Shown here one piece after another: positions 1-8,205 of a stretch of 64,000 bases of DNA. Source of the DNA: WHSW01 sp963759295. Lineage in GTDB: Bacteria > Actinomycetota > Thermoleophilia > Solirubrobacterales > 70-9. Position 1 is the stretch's first letter, and every line of letters starts with the position of its first letter. The stretch spans positions 441,624-505,623 of the forward strand of contig CAVWYT010000011.1 in assembly GCA_963759295.1 (NCBI GenBank), given 5' to 3'. Under the pieces are notes generated by a model. That model was not told where the DNA came from and ran no database searches. It was given only the letters and a program-made list of their open reading frames with translations. The position numbers and the translations under genes were made by a program.

Positions 1-417
1 ATCGCCGAGATCACCTTCTCGATCTCGTTCGTGACCGTGATCGTGCGAGCGCGGCTGTCGGCATTGAACCGCGAGGTGGAGGAGGCGGCAATGGACCTCG
101 GCGCCACCCGGATGCAGACGCTCCGCCTGGTCGTGCTGCCCGCGCTCTGGCCGGCGATCATCGCCTCGGCGCTGCTGATCTTCGCGCTCAGCTTCGACGA
201 CTTCGTGATCGCGTTCTTCACCACCGGCGAGTCCCCGACGCCGCTGCCGGTGCAGATCTACTCCTCGATTCGCTTCGGCGTCAGGCCGACGATCAACGCG
301 ATCGGGACCTTGATGCTGGTGGTCTCGTTCCTGATCGTCGCCCTGGCGATCGCGCTGCCCCGGCTGCTGGGGCGACATGAGGGAGAGAACGTGTTGATCG
401 GAGGGGAGGCCGCATGA
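1..417 (+). CDS. ABC transporter permease, PotC/YdcV type (5' partial)
   Basis: Inner-membrane permease of a spermidine/putrescine-type importer, cut by the window start; the reading frame is open from base 1. The visible 138 residues contain the cytoplasmic EAA loop that docks on the ATPase (EEAAMDLGATRMQT, with the G of the EAA signature), followed by hydrophobic segments typical of the C-terminal half of PotC-like proteins (ALSFDDFVIAFF is a family hallmark). The stop overlaps the next gene's ATG by four bases (ATGA), so permease and ATPase are translationally coupled. The exact substrate cannot be read from the permease; the polyamine assignment comes from the family and from the amine oxidase downstream. 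Confidence 0.9.
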   Translation: MAEITFSISFVTVIVRARLSALNREVEEAAMDLGATRMQTLRLVVLPALWPAIIASALLIFALSFDDFVIAFFTTGESPTPLPVQIYSSIRFGVRPTINAIGTLMLVVSFLIVALAIALPRLLGRHEGENVLIGGEAA

Positions 418-1549
418 CCGCGAACCAAACGACCGACACGACCGGCCCCGGCGCCACTCGCGGCGACGTCGCGGGCGAGGAAGCGATCCGCTTCGAGGGC
501 GTGACCAAGCGCTTCGGCCCCACGCTCGCCGTCGACAGACCTCAGCCTGTCGGTCCGGCGCGGCGAGTTCTTCTCGCTGCTCGGGCCCTCCGGGTGCGGA
601 AAGACGACCACCCTGCGGATGGTCGCCGGCTTCGAGCAGCCGACCGAGGGGCAGCGTCTACCTCGAGGGCGAGCCGGTGGACGACGTCCCGCCGTACGAG
701 CGCAACGTCAACACCGTGTTCCAGAGCTATGCCCTGTTCGAGCACCTCGACGTCGAGGGGAACGTCGCCTTCGGGCTCAAGCGACGCAAGGTGCCCGGGG
801 ACGAGATCCGCAGCCGCGTGGCGGAGGCGCTCGAGCTCGTCCAGCTCACGGGCCGCGAGCGCGCCAAGCCGCGGCAGCTCTCGGGCGGGCAGATGCAGCG
901 GGTGGCGCTCGCCCGCGCGCTCGTCAACCGCCCCGCGGTGCTGCTGCTCGACGAGCCGCTCGGCGCGCTCGACCTGAAGCTGCGCAAGCAGATGCAGGTC
1001 GAGCTGAAGCAGATCCAGCGCGAGGTCGGGATCACGTTCCTCTACGTCACCCACGACCAGGAGGAGGCGCTGGCGATGTCGGACCGGATCGCGGTCATGG
1101 ACGACGGCCGCGTCGTCCAGCAGTGCGGCCAGCCCGAGGAGATCTACGAGCAGCCCGCGCGAAGAGTTCGTCGCCGGCTTCATCGGCGATCTCGAACCTG
1201 ATCGAGGGCGTCGTCGAGGACGGACAAATCCGGATCGCGAACGGGGCCTGCGGTCCCGGCGCCCCTGCCCGACGGGGTCGAGCGCGGCGACGCCGTCAGC
1301 CTCTCGGTCCGGCCGGAGAAGATCGCGATCGAGGAGGAGATCGAGGACGGCATGGTCACGCTCGAGGGCACGATCGAGTCCCGCGTATACCTCGGGGTGA
1401 TGACCCAGCTCACCGTCGCCCTCGGCGACTCGGCGCGGCTGGTCGCGCTCGAGCAGGCATGGCACCGCGCCCGCGCGGACGAGCGCTGGGAGCCGGGGAT
1501 GGCGGTGCGAATCGGCTGGCACCCGGAGCACTGCGTGGTGCTGCGCTGA
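414..1549 (+). CDS. ABC transporter ATP-binding protein, PotA type (frame-broken)
   Basis: ATPase of the same importer. Read across frame changes it carries Walker A (GPSGCGKTTT), Q-loop region (NTVFQSYALFEH), signature LSGGQMQR, Walker B (VLLLDEPLGALD) and H-loop (YVTHDQEEALAMSD), then a TOBE-like C-terminal domain ending in HPEHCVVLR. The frame changes at about 537, 651, 1163, 1187 and 1243; each is explained by one extra base (for example four G instead of three at 651). Motifs on both sides of every break are intact, so sequencing error is more likely than true decay. The intact paralogue at 5917-6993 serves as a guide. The stop TGA overlaps the presumed CTG start of the amine oxidase. 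Confidence 0.82.
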
Positions 1550-2763
1550 GCCGCAGCGCGCTCGTCGTCGGCGCCGGCCTCGGCGGCCTGGTGGCCGCGG
1601 CCGAGCTCGCCGCCGCCGGTTGGCAGGTGACGGTCCTCGAGGCCCGCGATCGGGTCGGCGGGCGCACCTGGTCGCGCAGGCTGGACAACGGAGCGATGGC
1701 CGAGATGGGGGCCGAGTTCATCCTCGCCGGCAACACCGCGGTTCGAGAGCTCGCCGAGGACCTTGGCCTCGGGCTCTGCGACAAGGGCATGCGTTACGGC
1801 GATCGCGAGCCGCGCGGCGGGATCGGGACGGACACCGAAGGGCTCGCGAACGCGGTCCGCGCTGCCGATGCGGCTGTCGCCGCCGGTCTCGAAGGCCTTG
1901 GCGAGCGACCCTCGATCCGCGAGCTCCTCGACTCGCTGGTGATCGACCCGGGCGCCCGCGAGGCGATCCTCGCCCGTGCGGAGATCTCGTCGGGCGGCTC
2001 CGCCGACGAGATCCCCGCCACCGACCTCGCCGGCCTGGCCCACATCGACACCGAGCCGGCCCCGAGCGTCGCGGGCGGCAACCAGCGGCTGTCGCTCGGC
2101 CTCGCCGCGCGCCTCGGCGACTCGGTGCGGCTGGCCGACCCCGTCGTGCGGATCGAGTGGGGAGCGGGCGAGGGCGTTCGCTGCGCCACCGCGTCCGGCT
2201 ACGTGGTCGCGGGGGACGGCTGCGTCGTCGCCGTGCCCGCGAGCGTGATCGGCCGGATCGAGTTCGACCCTCCGCTCCCGGCGTCGAAGACCGCGGCGCT
2301 CGCCTCGGTCCGCTATGCGCGCGCGGCGAAGCTGTTCGTGCCGCTCGCGAAGCCCGCGCCGGCGAGCGCGGTGATGAACGTCCCCGAGCGCTACTGGTGC
2401 TGGACGGCGACCGGCGACGGCGGAAAGTCGGTGCCGCTCGTCTCCTGCTTCAGCGGCTCCGCGGCGGCCCTCGAGGGCCTGCGCGTTGCGAACGGGCCGC
2501 GGACGTGGCTCGAGTCGCTCGCGCGCCTTCGCCCCGACCTCGCGCTCGAGCCCGACGCCGCCGTGCTCTGCAGCTGGGACGACGATCCGTGGGTCGGCGC
2601 CGCCTACTCGATCTCGCCGCCGCCCGACGTTGCCGTTGCGCTCGCCGAGCGGGTCGGCCCGCTCGCCTTCGCCGGTGAGCACACCGCCGGCCCCTTCAGC
2701 GGCCTCATGGAGGGTGCGATCCGCAGCGGGCGGCGCGTGGCGGCCGAGGTCCTGCGGGGCTAG
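1546..2763 (+). CDS. FAD-dependent amine oxidase
   Basis: Flavin monoamine oxidase family enzyme that probably oxidises an imported amine or polyamine to an aldehyde, ammonia and hydrogen peroxide. It has the N-terminal dinucleotide-binding fold (VVGAGLGGLVAAAELA, then VLEARDRVGGRT), a mid-protein substrate domain, and the C-terminal FAD motif (FAGEHTAGPFSGLMEGA). About 405 residues, a usual length. No ATG, GTG or TTG lies in frame near the conserved N-terminus; the best start is a CTG at 1546 that overlaps the ATPase stop as CTGA and would give M-S-R-S. A base error changing ATGA to CTGA is the alternative. Position after the transporter genes argues for polyamine catabolism. Confidence 0.85.
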   Translation: MSRSALVVGAGLGGLVAAAELAAAGWQVTVLEARDRVGGRTWSRRLDNGAMAEMGAEFILAGNTAVRELAEDLGLGLCDKGMRYGDREPRGGIGTDTEGLANAVRAADAAVAAGLEGLGERPSIRELLDSLVIDPGAREAILARAEISSGGSADEIPATDLAGLAHIDTEPAPSVAGGNQRLSLGLAARLGDSVRLADPVVRIEWGAGEGVRCATASGYVVAGDGCVVAVPASVIGRIEFDPPLPASKTAALASVRYARAAKLFVPLAKPAPASAVMNVPERYWCWTATGDGGKSVPLVSCFSGSAAALEGLRVANGPRTWLESLARLRPDLALEPDAAVLCSWDDDPWVGAAYSISPPPDVAVALAERVGPLAFAGEHTAGPFSGLMEGAIRSGRRVAAEVLRG

Positions 2764-2777
2764 GGGTCCTCAGGCTG

Positions 2778-2885
2778 TCAGTTGAGCTCGACGACGCCGG
2801 TCACAAGCAGCAATATGAGCGTCACGACGGCCGAGACCAGCAGCGACCCGGCGCAGCCGAGGTTGTTCGAGAAGAAGACGAACAC
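2778..2885 (-). CDS. small single-pass membrane protein (35 aa)
   Basis: A very short reading frame starting with GTG: it begins VFVFFSNNLGCAGSLL and continues as one hydrophobic helix (VSAVVTLILLLV), ending VVELN. The pattern F-F-S-N-x-L-G-C-x-G-S-L-L followed by one transmembrane helix is, to my recollection, a recurring small-protein type in actinobacteria. Function unknown. It lies in the convergent gap between the amine oxidase and the second transporter and may be the last gene of the minus-strand transporter transcript (48 bp after potC). No clear Shine-Dalgarno is visible, so translation is inferred from the pattern. Confidence 0.6.
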   Translation of the reverse strand: MFVFFSNNLGCAGSLLVSAVVTLILLLVTGVVELN

Positions 2886-2933
2886 GGGGTGAGCGGTTAC
2901 CCGGGTGCGCGCGTCCGTAAGCGTTCACGCGCC

Positions 2934-3791
2934 TCAGGGCGCCGCGACCTCGGTGGCGGCGTCGCCGGCTGGCGCTCGGCCCGCCCCGCGCCCGCCGGCG
3001 ATCGATTCGTCCTGGGTGAGACGGTGAGCCAAATAGACCGGGATGATCGAGAGCACGATCACGAGCACGGCGACGGCGTTGACGATCGGCAGATTGTTCG
3101 GACGGGCGAAGTTGTTGAAGAACCAGATCGGCAGCGTCTGGTCGCCGGCCGAGATCGTGAACGTGGTGACGATGATCTCGTCGAAGGAGAGCGCGAACGC
3201 GAGCAGAGCGCCGGCAACGAGTGCGCCACGGAGGTTGGGCAGGGTCACGTAGCGGAACGTCTGCCACGTGTGTGCGCCGAGGTCCGCGGACGCCTCCTCG
3301 AAGTTCGCCGACACCCGCCGCAGGCGGGCGATCACGTTGTTGTAGACGACGACGATGCAGAAGGTCGCGTGGCCGACGACGATCGTGAACAGGCTCAGCG
3401 AGATCCCGAAGATCTGGGTGAAGGTCGAGTTGAGCGCGATCCCGGTGACGATGCCCGGCAGCGCGATCGGGAGGATGACCAAGAACGAGATCGTCTCGCG
3501 GCCGAAGAAGCGGTGGCGGGCGACGGCGAGTGAGGCGAGCGTCCCGAGCACCAGCGCGACCGCGGTCGCGAGCAGCCCGACCTTGACCGAGGTGAGGAAG
3601 GCATCGCGGGCGCCCGCGTTCTCAAAGGCCTTCTCGAACCATTCGAGGGTGAAGCCCGGCGGCGGCCACTCGAGCGTGGTCGCCGAGCTGAAGGCGTAGA
3701 TCCCGATCACCATCAGGGGCACGTAGATGAAGGCGAGGGTGAGCCCGACGCCGACCCGCAGCAGGATGTCCGTTCTGCGCGAGAGGCGCAT
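2934..3791 (-). CDS. potC: spermidine/putrescine ABC permease, PotC type
   Basis: Inner-membrane permease, 285 residues, about six transmembrane helices. It begins MRLSRRTDILLRVGVG and the first helix includes the family pattern IYVPLMVIGIYAF. The EAA loop (EEASADLGAHTWQTF) is followed by ALSFDEIIVTTF, close to the corresponding stretch of the partial permease at the left edge, so the two systems are paralogous. Last of four tightly packed genes (ATPase, binding protein, PotB, PotC), abutting potB with no spacer. The C-terminus is Ala/Gly-rich and probably disordered. Substrate specificity is inferred from family only; related importers also take up other amines and amino-sugar compounds. Confidence 0.92.
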   Translation of the reverse strand: MRLSRRTDILLRVGVGLTLAFIYVPLMVIGIYAFSSATTLEWPPPGFTLEWFEKAFENAGARDAFLTSVKVGLLATAVALVLGTLASLAVARHRFFGRETISFLVILPIALPGIVTGIALNSTFTQIFGISLSLFTIVVGHATFCIVVVYNNVIARLRRVSANFEEASADLGAHTWQTFRYVTLPNLRGALVAGALLAFALSFDEIIVTTFTISAGDQTLPIWFFNNFARPNNLPIVNAVAVLVIVLSIIPVYLAHRLTQDESIAGGRGAGRAPAGDAATEVAAP

Positions 3792-4685
3792 CTACAGGTG
3801 CTCGAACGCTCCCAGCCGCCGGGCGACCAGGAGGTAGACGATCATGACCACGATCGGAACCGTCGCGAACGCCGCCGCAAGCGGGAGGTCGTTGCTGAAG
3901 TTCGAGTAGACGACGTTGCCGATGAACTGGGTCTTCGAGACGAGCAGCGGGGTGATGAAGTCGCCGAGCGTGAGGGAGAAGGTGAAGATCGACCCGGCGA
4001 CGATCGCGGGGAAGACGAGCGGCATGATCACCCGCCGGAACGTGTAGCCGGGCTTCGCTCCGAGATCGTTCGAGGCGCTGAGCAGCGAGTCCGGGATCCG
4101 CTCGAGCCCGGCGTAGACGGGGATGATCATGTACGGCAGCCAGAGAAAGGTCATCACCAGCCAGATTCGGACGATGTCGCTGCTCGGGGCGCCGAGCCCG
4201 AACGGCTCCAGGACCCAGTCGATCGGCCCGCCGCCTCCCATGATCGTGCGCCAGGTGTAGACCTTCACCAGGTAGCCCGACCACAGCGGCATCAGCACGG
4301 CGATCACGAGGAAGGCCTTCGTCCTCGCGCTCGCCACCTTGGCCATGAAGAAGGCGATCGGAAAGGCGAGCAGGGCGCAGGTGAGCGTGACCAGCGCCGC
4401 CATGCCGATCGTCCGCAGCGCGATCTCGCGGTAGACCGGCTCCTCGATGATCTGGCGGAAGTTGTCGAGCGTCAGCGTGTGCTCGATCTCCCCGCTGAGC
4501 TCGCCGAGGCCCCAGAAGGCGGTGATCAGCATCACCGCGAGCGAGCCCAAATAGCCGATCACCAGCCAGCCCACCGGGCCGGCGAGAAGCGCCCCGGCCT
4601 GGAGGCGCTCGCGTCCGTGGAAGAGGTCGGCGAGCCTGCGGCCCGCCGACCTCTTCGGTGCCGGTGTCGCTACACCGGCTTCCAC
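3792..4685 (-). CDS. potB: spermidine/putrescine ABC permease, PotB type
   Basis: Second permease of the importer, 297 residues, GTG start. Contains six predicted helices with a large periplasmic segment after the first, and the PotB hallmarks LMPLWSGYLVKVYTW and LPYMIIPVYAGLE, then an EAA-type loop (SASNDLGAKPGYTF). Lies between the binding protein (10 bp upstream) and potC (directly abutting), which fixes it as one half of a heterodimeric channel with potC. Confidence 0.92.
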   Translation of the reverse strand: MEAGVATPAPKRSAGRRLADLFHGRERLQAGALLAGPVGWLVIGYLGSLAVMLITAFWGLGELSGEIEHTLTLDNFRQIIEEPVYREIALRTIGMAALVTLTCALLAFPIAFFMAKVASARTKAFLVIAVLMPLWSGYLVKVYTWRTIMGGGGPIDWVLEPFGLGAPSSDIVRIWLVMTFLWLPYMIIPVYAGLERIPDSLLSASNDLGAKPGYTFRRVIMPLVFPAIVAGSIFTFSLTLGDFITPLLVSKTQFIGNVVYSNFSNDLPLAAAFATVPIVVMIVYLLVARRLGAFEHL

Positions 4686-4695
4686 GCGTTGCTCA

Positions 4696-5916
4696 CTAAC
4701 CCTTGACCTCGGTCCAGGCCTGGACCCAATCGTCGTAGGTAGTGCAGACGTCGCCGCGGTCGTCGCCGCAGTCCGACACCGGCGTCGTCCAGAAATAGAG
4801 GTCGTCGAGGTACTTCTCGCCGGCCGCGTCGTACGTCTTGCAGTGGTTGACGTCGGGGTACGGCCCCTTCTTCAGGTACTGCGGCTCGCATGCCTTGCTG
4901 TTGGCCGGCGCCTCGCCGAACCATTCGGCGACGTCCGCCTGCACCTGCGGTTCGAGGATGTGGTCGAACCACATGTAGGTGCAGTTCGGGTGCTCGGACC
5001 CCGAGCTGATCATCCAGGTGTCCGACCAGCCGGTCGATCCCTCGTCGGGGATCGTCTGCTTGATCGCCGGATTCTCGGCGGCGGCCGCGATCCAGTTGTA
5101 CGGCCACGCCGTGCCGACCACCGTGTCGCCGTTCACCAGCGCCTGGATGTTCTTCGAGTAGTCGGCCCAGTACTCGCCGATGTTCTCGTTCTGCTGCTTG
5201 AGCAGCTCGACGGCCGCGTCGAGCTGCTCGTCGTCGAGCTCGTACGGGTTGGTGATCCCGAGGTCTGGCTCGTGCGCCATCAGATACAGCGCCGCGTCCG
5301 CGATGTAGATCGGGTTGTCGTAGGCCGTCACGTGGCCCGAGTACTCCGAGGACTTGTCGAAGACCACGTCCCACGAGGTCGGGTCGGGTTGGACGACGTC
5401 GGAGTTGTAGACGAGCAGGTTCGCGCCACGTCCGTGCGGGATCCCGTACATCTGGCCGTCGACGGAGTTGTAGGGCTGGTCCTTGAGGCCGGGGAAGACG
5501 TCGGCGTAGTTCGGGACCAGGTCCGTATTCACCGGGTCGACGTCACCGCCCTCGATCAGCCGCAGGGTCGCATCACCGGAGGCGGAGACGGCGTCGTACT
5601 GGCCCGTCCGCATCAGCTGCACCATCTCGTCGGAGGTGTTGCCGATCTTGAAGTTGACCTTGCACCCGGTCTGTTTCTCGAAGTCCGATACCCAGTCGAC
5701 GTCCGGATCGCTGGAACCGTCCTCGACGTAGCCGGCCCAGCCGACGAGGTCGACCTCGCCCTCTCCGTCGCCGAGCTCGGTCAGGGCCGCGCCGTCGCCC
5801 GAGTCGCCGGAGTCGTCGTCGCCGCCGCATCCGGCCGCGAACGCGACCATGAACGCGAGCAGCCCGACGACCACCAGCCACGCGACTCGCGCCGGATTGG
5901 CTCCCAAGTTGTGCAT
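4696..5916 (-). CDS. potD: periplasmic polyamine-binding lipoprotein, PotD type
   Basis: Extracellular substrate-binding lipoprotein, 406 residues. The N-terminus has a hydrophobic signal segment (VAWLVVVGLLAFMVAF) and a lipobox ending AAGC, followed by an acidic Gly/Asp/Ser linker. The mature part follows the SBP_bac PotD/PotF fold: VDLVGWAGYVEDG near the front, IPHGRGANLLVYN in the first lobe, GTAWPYNWIAAAAEN in the hinge region. Ligand identity is inferred; PotD-like proteins usually bind putrescine, spermidine or related amines. The gene abuts the ATPase gene upstream with no spacer and lies 10 bp before potB. Confidence 0.9.
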   Translation of the reverse strand: MHNLGANPARVAWLVVVGLLAFMVAFAAGCGGDDDSGDSGDGAALTELGDGEGEVDLVGWAGYVEDGSSDPDVDWVSDFEKQTGCKVNFKIGNTSDEMVQLMRTGQYDAVSASGDATLRLIEGGDVDPVNTDLVPNYADVFPGLKDQPYNSVDGQMYGIPHGRGANLLVYNSDVVQPDPTSWDVVFDKSSEYSGHVTAYDNPIYIADAALYLMAHEPDLGITNPYELDDEQLDAAVELLKQQNENIGEYWADYSKNIQALVNGDTVVGTAWPYNWIAAAAENPAIKQTIPDEGSTGWSDTWMISSGSEHPNCTYMWFDHILEPQVQADVAEWFGEAPANSKACEPQYLKKGPYPDVNHCKTYDAAGEKYLDDLYFWTTPVSDCGDDRGDVCTTYDDWVQAWTEVKG

Positions 5917-6993
5917 TTAGTGTGCTCCTCTCTCGCTCGCGGACGAGACCGCGACCGTGGTTTCCGGCCGCCAAGCGACGACCACTTCCCGACCGACCTG
6001 GGCGAGCGCCTCCGCGGAGGACGTTTCCAGATTCTGGTGGATGACTTGAAGTTCCCCGCCGGCGTCCAGTGCGACCAAGTAGCGCGTGATCATTCCCGCG
6101 TAGGCGACGTCGCGCACCTGCCCCTTTTCGGTCACGAACCCGTCCGTTGGCGAGCCGGGCTCGACGATGCGGATCTTCTCCGGCCGGACCGTGAACTCGC
6201 GCCCCTCGCGTGAGAGCACGTTCGAGGCGCCGACGAAGCCCGAGACGAAGCGGCTCGCGGGCTTCTCGTAGACCTCGGCCGGGGTGCCGACCTGCTCGAT
6301 CCGGCCCTCGTTGAAGACCGCGATCCGGTCGGACATCGTCAGCGCCTCCTCCTGATCGTGCGTCACATAGACGAAGGTGATCCCGACCTCGTGCTGGATC
6401 TGCTTCAGCTCGACCTGCATCTGCTCGCGCAGCTTCAGGTCGAGGGCTCCCAGCGGCTCGTCGAGCAGCAGCACGCGCGGGCGGTTGACGATCGAGCGCG
6501 CGAGGGCGACTCGTTGGCGCTGGCCGCCGGAGAGCTCGGCGGGCCTGCGATCGCCGTACTCGCCCAGCCGAACCATCGCCAGGGCATCCGCTCGACGGCG
6601 GACCCGCTCGGCCTTGTTCACCTTGCGCACGCGCATCCCGTACTCGACGTTCTCGGCGACGGTCATGTGCGGGAACAACGCATAGTCCTGGAAGACGGTG
6701 TTCACCTCGCGGTCGTAGGCGGGGAGGTCGCCGACGTCTCGGCCGCCGAGCTCGACCGTCCCGGCGTCGGGCAGCTCGAAACCGGCGATCATCCGCAGCG
6801 TCGTCGTCTTGCCTGAGCCCGAGGGGCCGAGCAGGGTGAAGAACTCGCCGTGCTCGACATCGAGGTCGACGCCGGCGACCGCGACCACATCGCCGTACGA
6901 CTTGCGAACCCCGCGCAGGCGGATGTCCGCCGCCGGGGCGGCGCCGGCCGGCGCGCTCTCCGCGGCCGGGGTCAACTGCTCCACTGCGTACAA
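5917..6993 (-). CDS. potA: spermidine/putrescine ABC ATPase, PotA type
   Basis: Intact ATPase, 358 residues: Walker A GPSGSGKTTTLR, signature LSGGQRQRVALARS, Walker B RVLLLDEPLGALD, H-loop YVTHDQEEALTMSDR, then a TOBE domain (FTVRPEKIRIVE). First gene of the four-gene importer operon. The annotated start is a TTG (L-Y-A-V-E-Q); a GTG three codons later (VEQLTPAAES) is an equally possible start, and neither has a convincing ribosome-binding site. Closely similar to the frame-broken ATPase at 414-1549, suggesting duplication of the whole transport system. Confidence 0.93.
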   Translation of the reverse strand: MYAVEQLTPAAESAPAGAAPAADIRLRGVRKSYGDVVAVAGVDLDVEHGEFFTLLGPSGSGKTTTLRMIAGFELPDAGTVELGGRDVGDLPAYDREVNTVFQDYALFPHMTVAENVEYGMRVRKVNKAERVRRRADALAMVRLGEYGDRRPAELSGGQRQRVALARSIVNRPRVLLLDEPLGALDLKLREQMQVELKQIQHEVGITFVYVTHDQEEALTMSDRIAVFNEGRIEQVGTPAEVYEKPASRFVSGFVGASNVLSREGREFTVRPEKIRIVEPGSPTDGFVTEKGQVRDVAYAGMITRYLVALDAGGELQVIHQNLETSSAEALAQVGREVVVAWRPETTVAVSSASERGAH

Positions 6994-7004
6994 CGGGATG
7001 ACGG

Positions 7005-7094
7005 CGTCACGAGTGACGACCTTATGCGAACCGTACGACGCGTGCCACCAGATCCGTGGACAAAGATCGGTGATCCGATTCGCCGGACTGTCAA
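7005..7094 (-). promoter_or_regulatory. candidate promoter and dyads upstream of the polyamine importer operon
   Basis: The 120 bp gap before potA holds a TTGACA (7089-7094, read on the minus strand), a perfect 5-bp dyad ATCGG-TGAT-CCGAT (7066-7079), a possible -10 TAAGGT (7019-7024) and a 6-bp dyad CGTCAC-GA-GTGACG (7005-7018). No single -35/-10 pair has ideal spacing, so the active promoter is not settled; the dyads are reasonable repressor sites. Confidence 0.35.
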
Positions 7095-7113
7095 GTCAGG
7101 GCGGCGGAGGCGG

Positions 7114-7428
7114 TCAGACGAGCAGCCGCACGAGCGCGGTGACGAGTGCCGCGAGCGCGACCACCGGCAGGGTCGAGAGCCCGACGGCGAGCGCGCCGCC
7201 CGCCGCCGCCACCCCCGCGATCCGGGCGTCGAGCTCGAGCGCCCCGCCCTCGGGCGCGCCGACGGTCTCTGCCACGACCAGGGCGGCGAGCAGCGCGGGC
7301 GCGACCAAGGCGATCACCCCCTGCAGTCGCGGCGGCAGGTCGCGGCCGCCGAGCAGCACCGGCCCGGACGCGCGTATCCCCGCCGTCGCCACGGCGAGCA
7401 CGGCGATGGTGACCCAGGCCGCGCTCAT
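7114..7428 (-). CDS. azlD: AzlD family branched-chain amino acid export protein
   Basis: Small 104-residue membrane protein with about four helices, the partner of AzlC. Starts MSAAWVTIAVLAVATAGIRASG, where the segment after the first helix (RASGPVLLGGRDLP) fits the AzlD pattern, and ends in a hydrophobic helix with RLLV. The ATG overlaps the AzlC stop by four bases, typical of azlCD pairs. Family role is export of branched-chain amino acids or azaleucine; actual substrate here is not visible. Confidence 0.9.
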   Translation of the reverse strand: MSAAWVTIAVLAVATAGIRASGPVLLGGRDLPPRLQGVIALVAPALLAALVVAETVGAPEGGALELDARIAGVAAAGGALAVGLSTLPVVALAALVTALVRLLV

Positions 7429-8126
7429 CGCGCCTCCGCGATCCGTCGCGGCGCCCGGAGGCCGAGCAGCGCGGCCCCGGTCGCGGCGATCACCGGCACC
7501 CCGGCCGGGGTGAACGGGATCAGCGCCAGGGCGATCGCGCTGCCGAGACCCGCGACCACCGTCGGCAGGCCCGGGCGCAGCTCCCCCTCGACCAGAAGAC
7601 AGAGGAAGAAGGCCGGAAACAGCGCGTCCAGGCCGAGCGCCCCGGGGTCGCCGATCAGGTCCCCGGCGAAGACGCCGATCGCCGTCCCGCCGACCCAGCA
7701 GGGATACGACGGGGCGGTGGCGCCGAGCATGTACGGAACGGAGAACCGCCCTCCGCCACGACTGGCGGCCGCCCAAGAGAAGTCGATCATCGCCTGCCCG
7801 GTGGCGGCGCGCCGCATCCTGCCGCCGCGCAACGAGGGTGCGAGGGCGATGCCCATCGGGACGTAGCGCAGGTTGAGCAAAAGCCCGGCGGCGATCGCCG
7901 CGACCGCGCCGCCACCCGCGTTGAGGACGGCGGTCGACGCGAACTGCGCCGACCCGGCGAAGACCGAAATCGACATCACTATCGGCGCCGCCTTGCCCAT
8001 CAGCGGCTCGGCGAGCACGCCGAAGGAGATCGCGAGCATCAGCGCCGCGACCGCGAACGGCACGCCGGCGCGAAACCCGCGTTCGAGCTCTCCCCGCTCC
8101 TGCGATGCCCGCCCATCGAGCGACAC
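7425..8126 (-). CDS. azlC: AzlC family amino acid exporter, large subunit
   Basis: Multi-pass inner-membrane protein of 233 residues. The AzlC signature is clear: ISFGVLAEPLMGKAAPIVMS, FAGSAQFAS, LLNLRYVPMGIALAP. Together with AzlD it forms an exporter. The GTG start lies inside a 15-bp hairpin (8121-8153), and no Shine-Dalgarno is seen, so the true start may differ by a few codons; the next in-frame GTG would remove part of the first helix. Confidence 0.88.
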   Translation of the reverse strand: MSLDGRASQERGELERGFRAGVPFAVAALMLAISFGVLAEPLMGKAAPIVMSISVFAGSAQFASTAVLNAGGGAVAAIAAGLLLNLRYVPMGIALAPSLRGGRMRRAATGQAMIDFSWAAASRGGGRFSVPYMLGATAPSYPCWVGGTAIGVFAGDLIGDPGALGLDALFPAFFLCLLVEGELRPGLPTVVAGLGSAIALALIPFTPAGVPVIAATGAALLGLRAPRRIAEAR

Positions 8127-8153
8127 GGCCCGCCATTCTGGCGGGCCGTGTCG
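8121..8153 (-). terminator. perfect 15-bp inverted repeat, probable terminator
   Basis: Stem CGACACGGCCCGCCA (8121-8135), loop TTC, then the exact complement (8139-8153). It lies 47 bp downstream of the minus-strand hydrolase stop and overlaps the AzlC start codon. No U-tract follows, so termination is inferred from stem strength; it could also occlude AzlC initiation. Confidence 0.55.
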
Positions 8154-8171
8154 GCGCGAGGCTATTCGAAC

Positions 8172-8205
8172 CTCTTACGCGCTCAGAACTCTTACGCGCT
8201 CAGAA
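8172..8205. repeat. perfect 17-bp tandem duplication over the hydrolase stop codon
   Basis: CTCTTACGCGCTCAGAA occurs at 8172-8188 and again directly at 8189-8205. The second copy carries the stop codon of the minus-strand hydrolase; the first lies just past the gene end. Looks like a recent slippage duplication. Confidence 0.8.

Noticed and set aside
8155..8175. A tRNA T-arm-like sequence GAGGTTCGAATAGCCTC on the minus strand, which could be a tRNA remnant or att site.
   Set aside because: The base after the loop is A rather than C, the stem is imperfect, and no D-arm, anticodon arm or acceptor stem is present.
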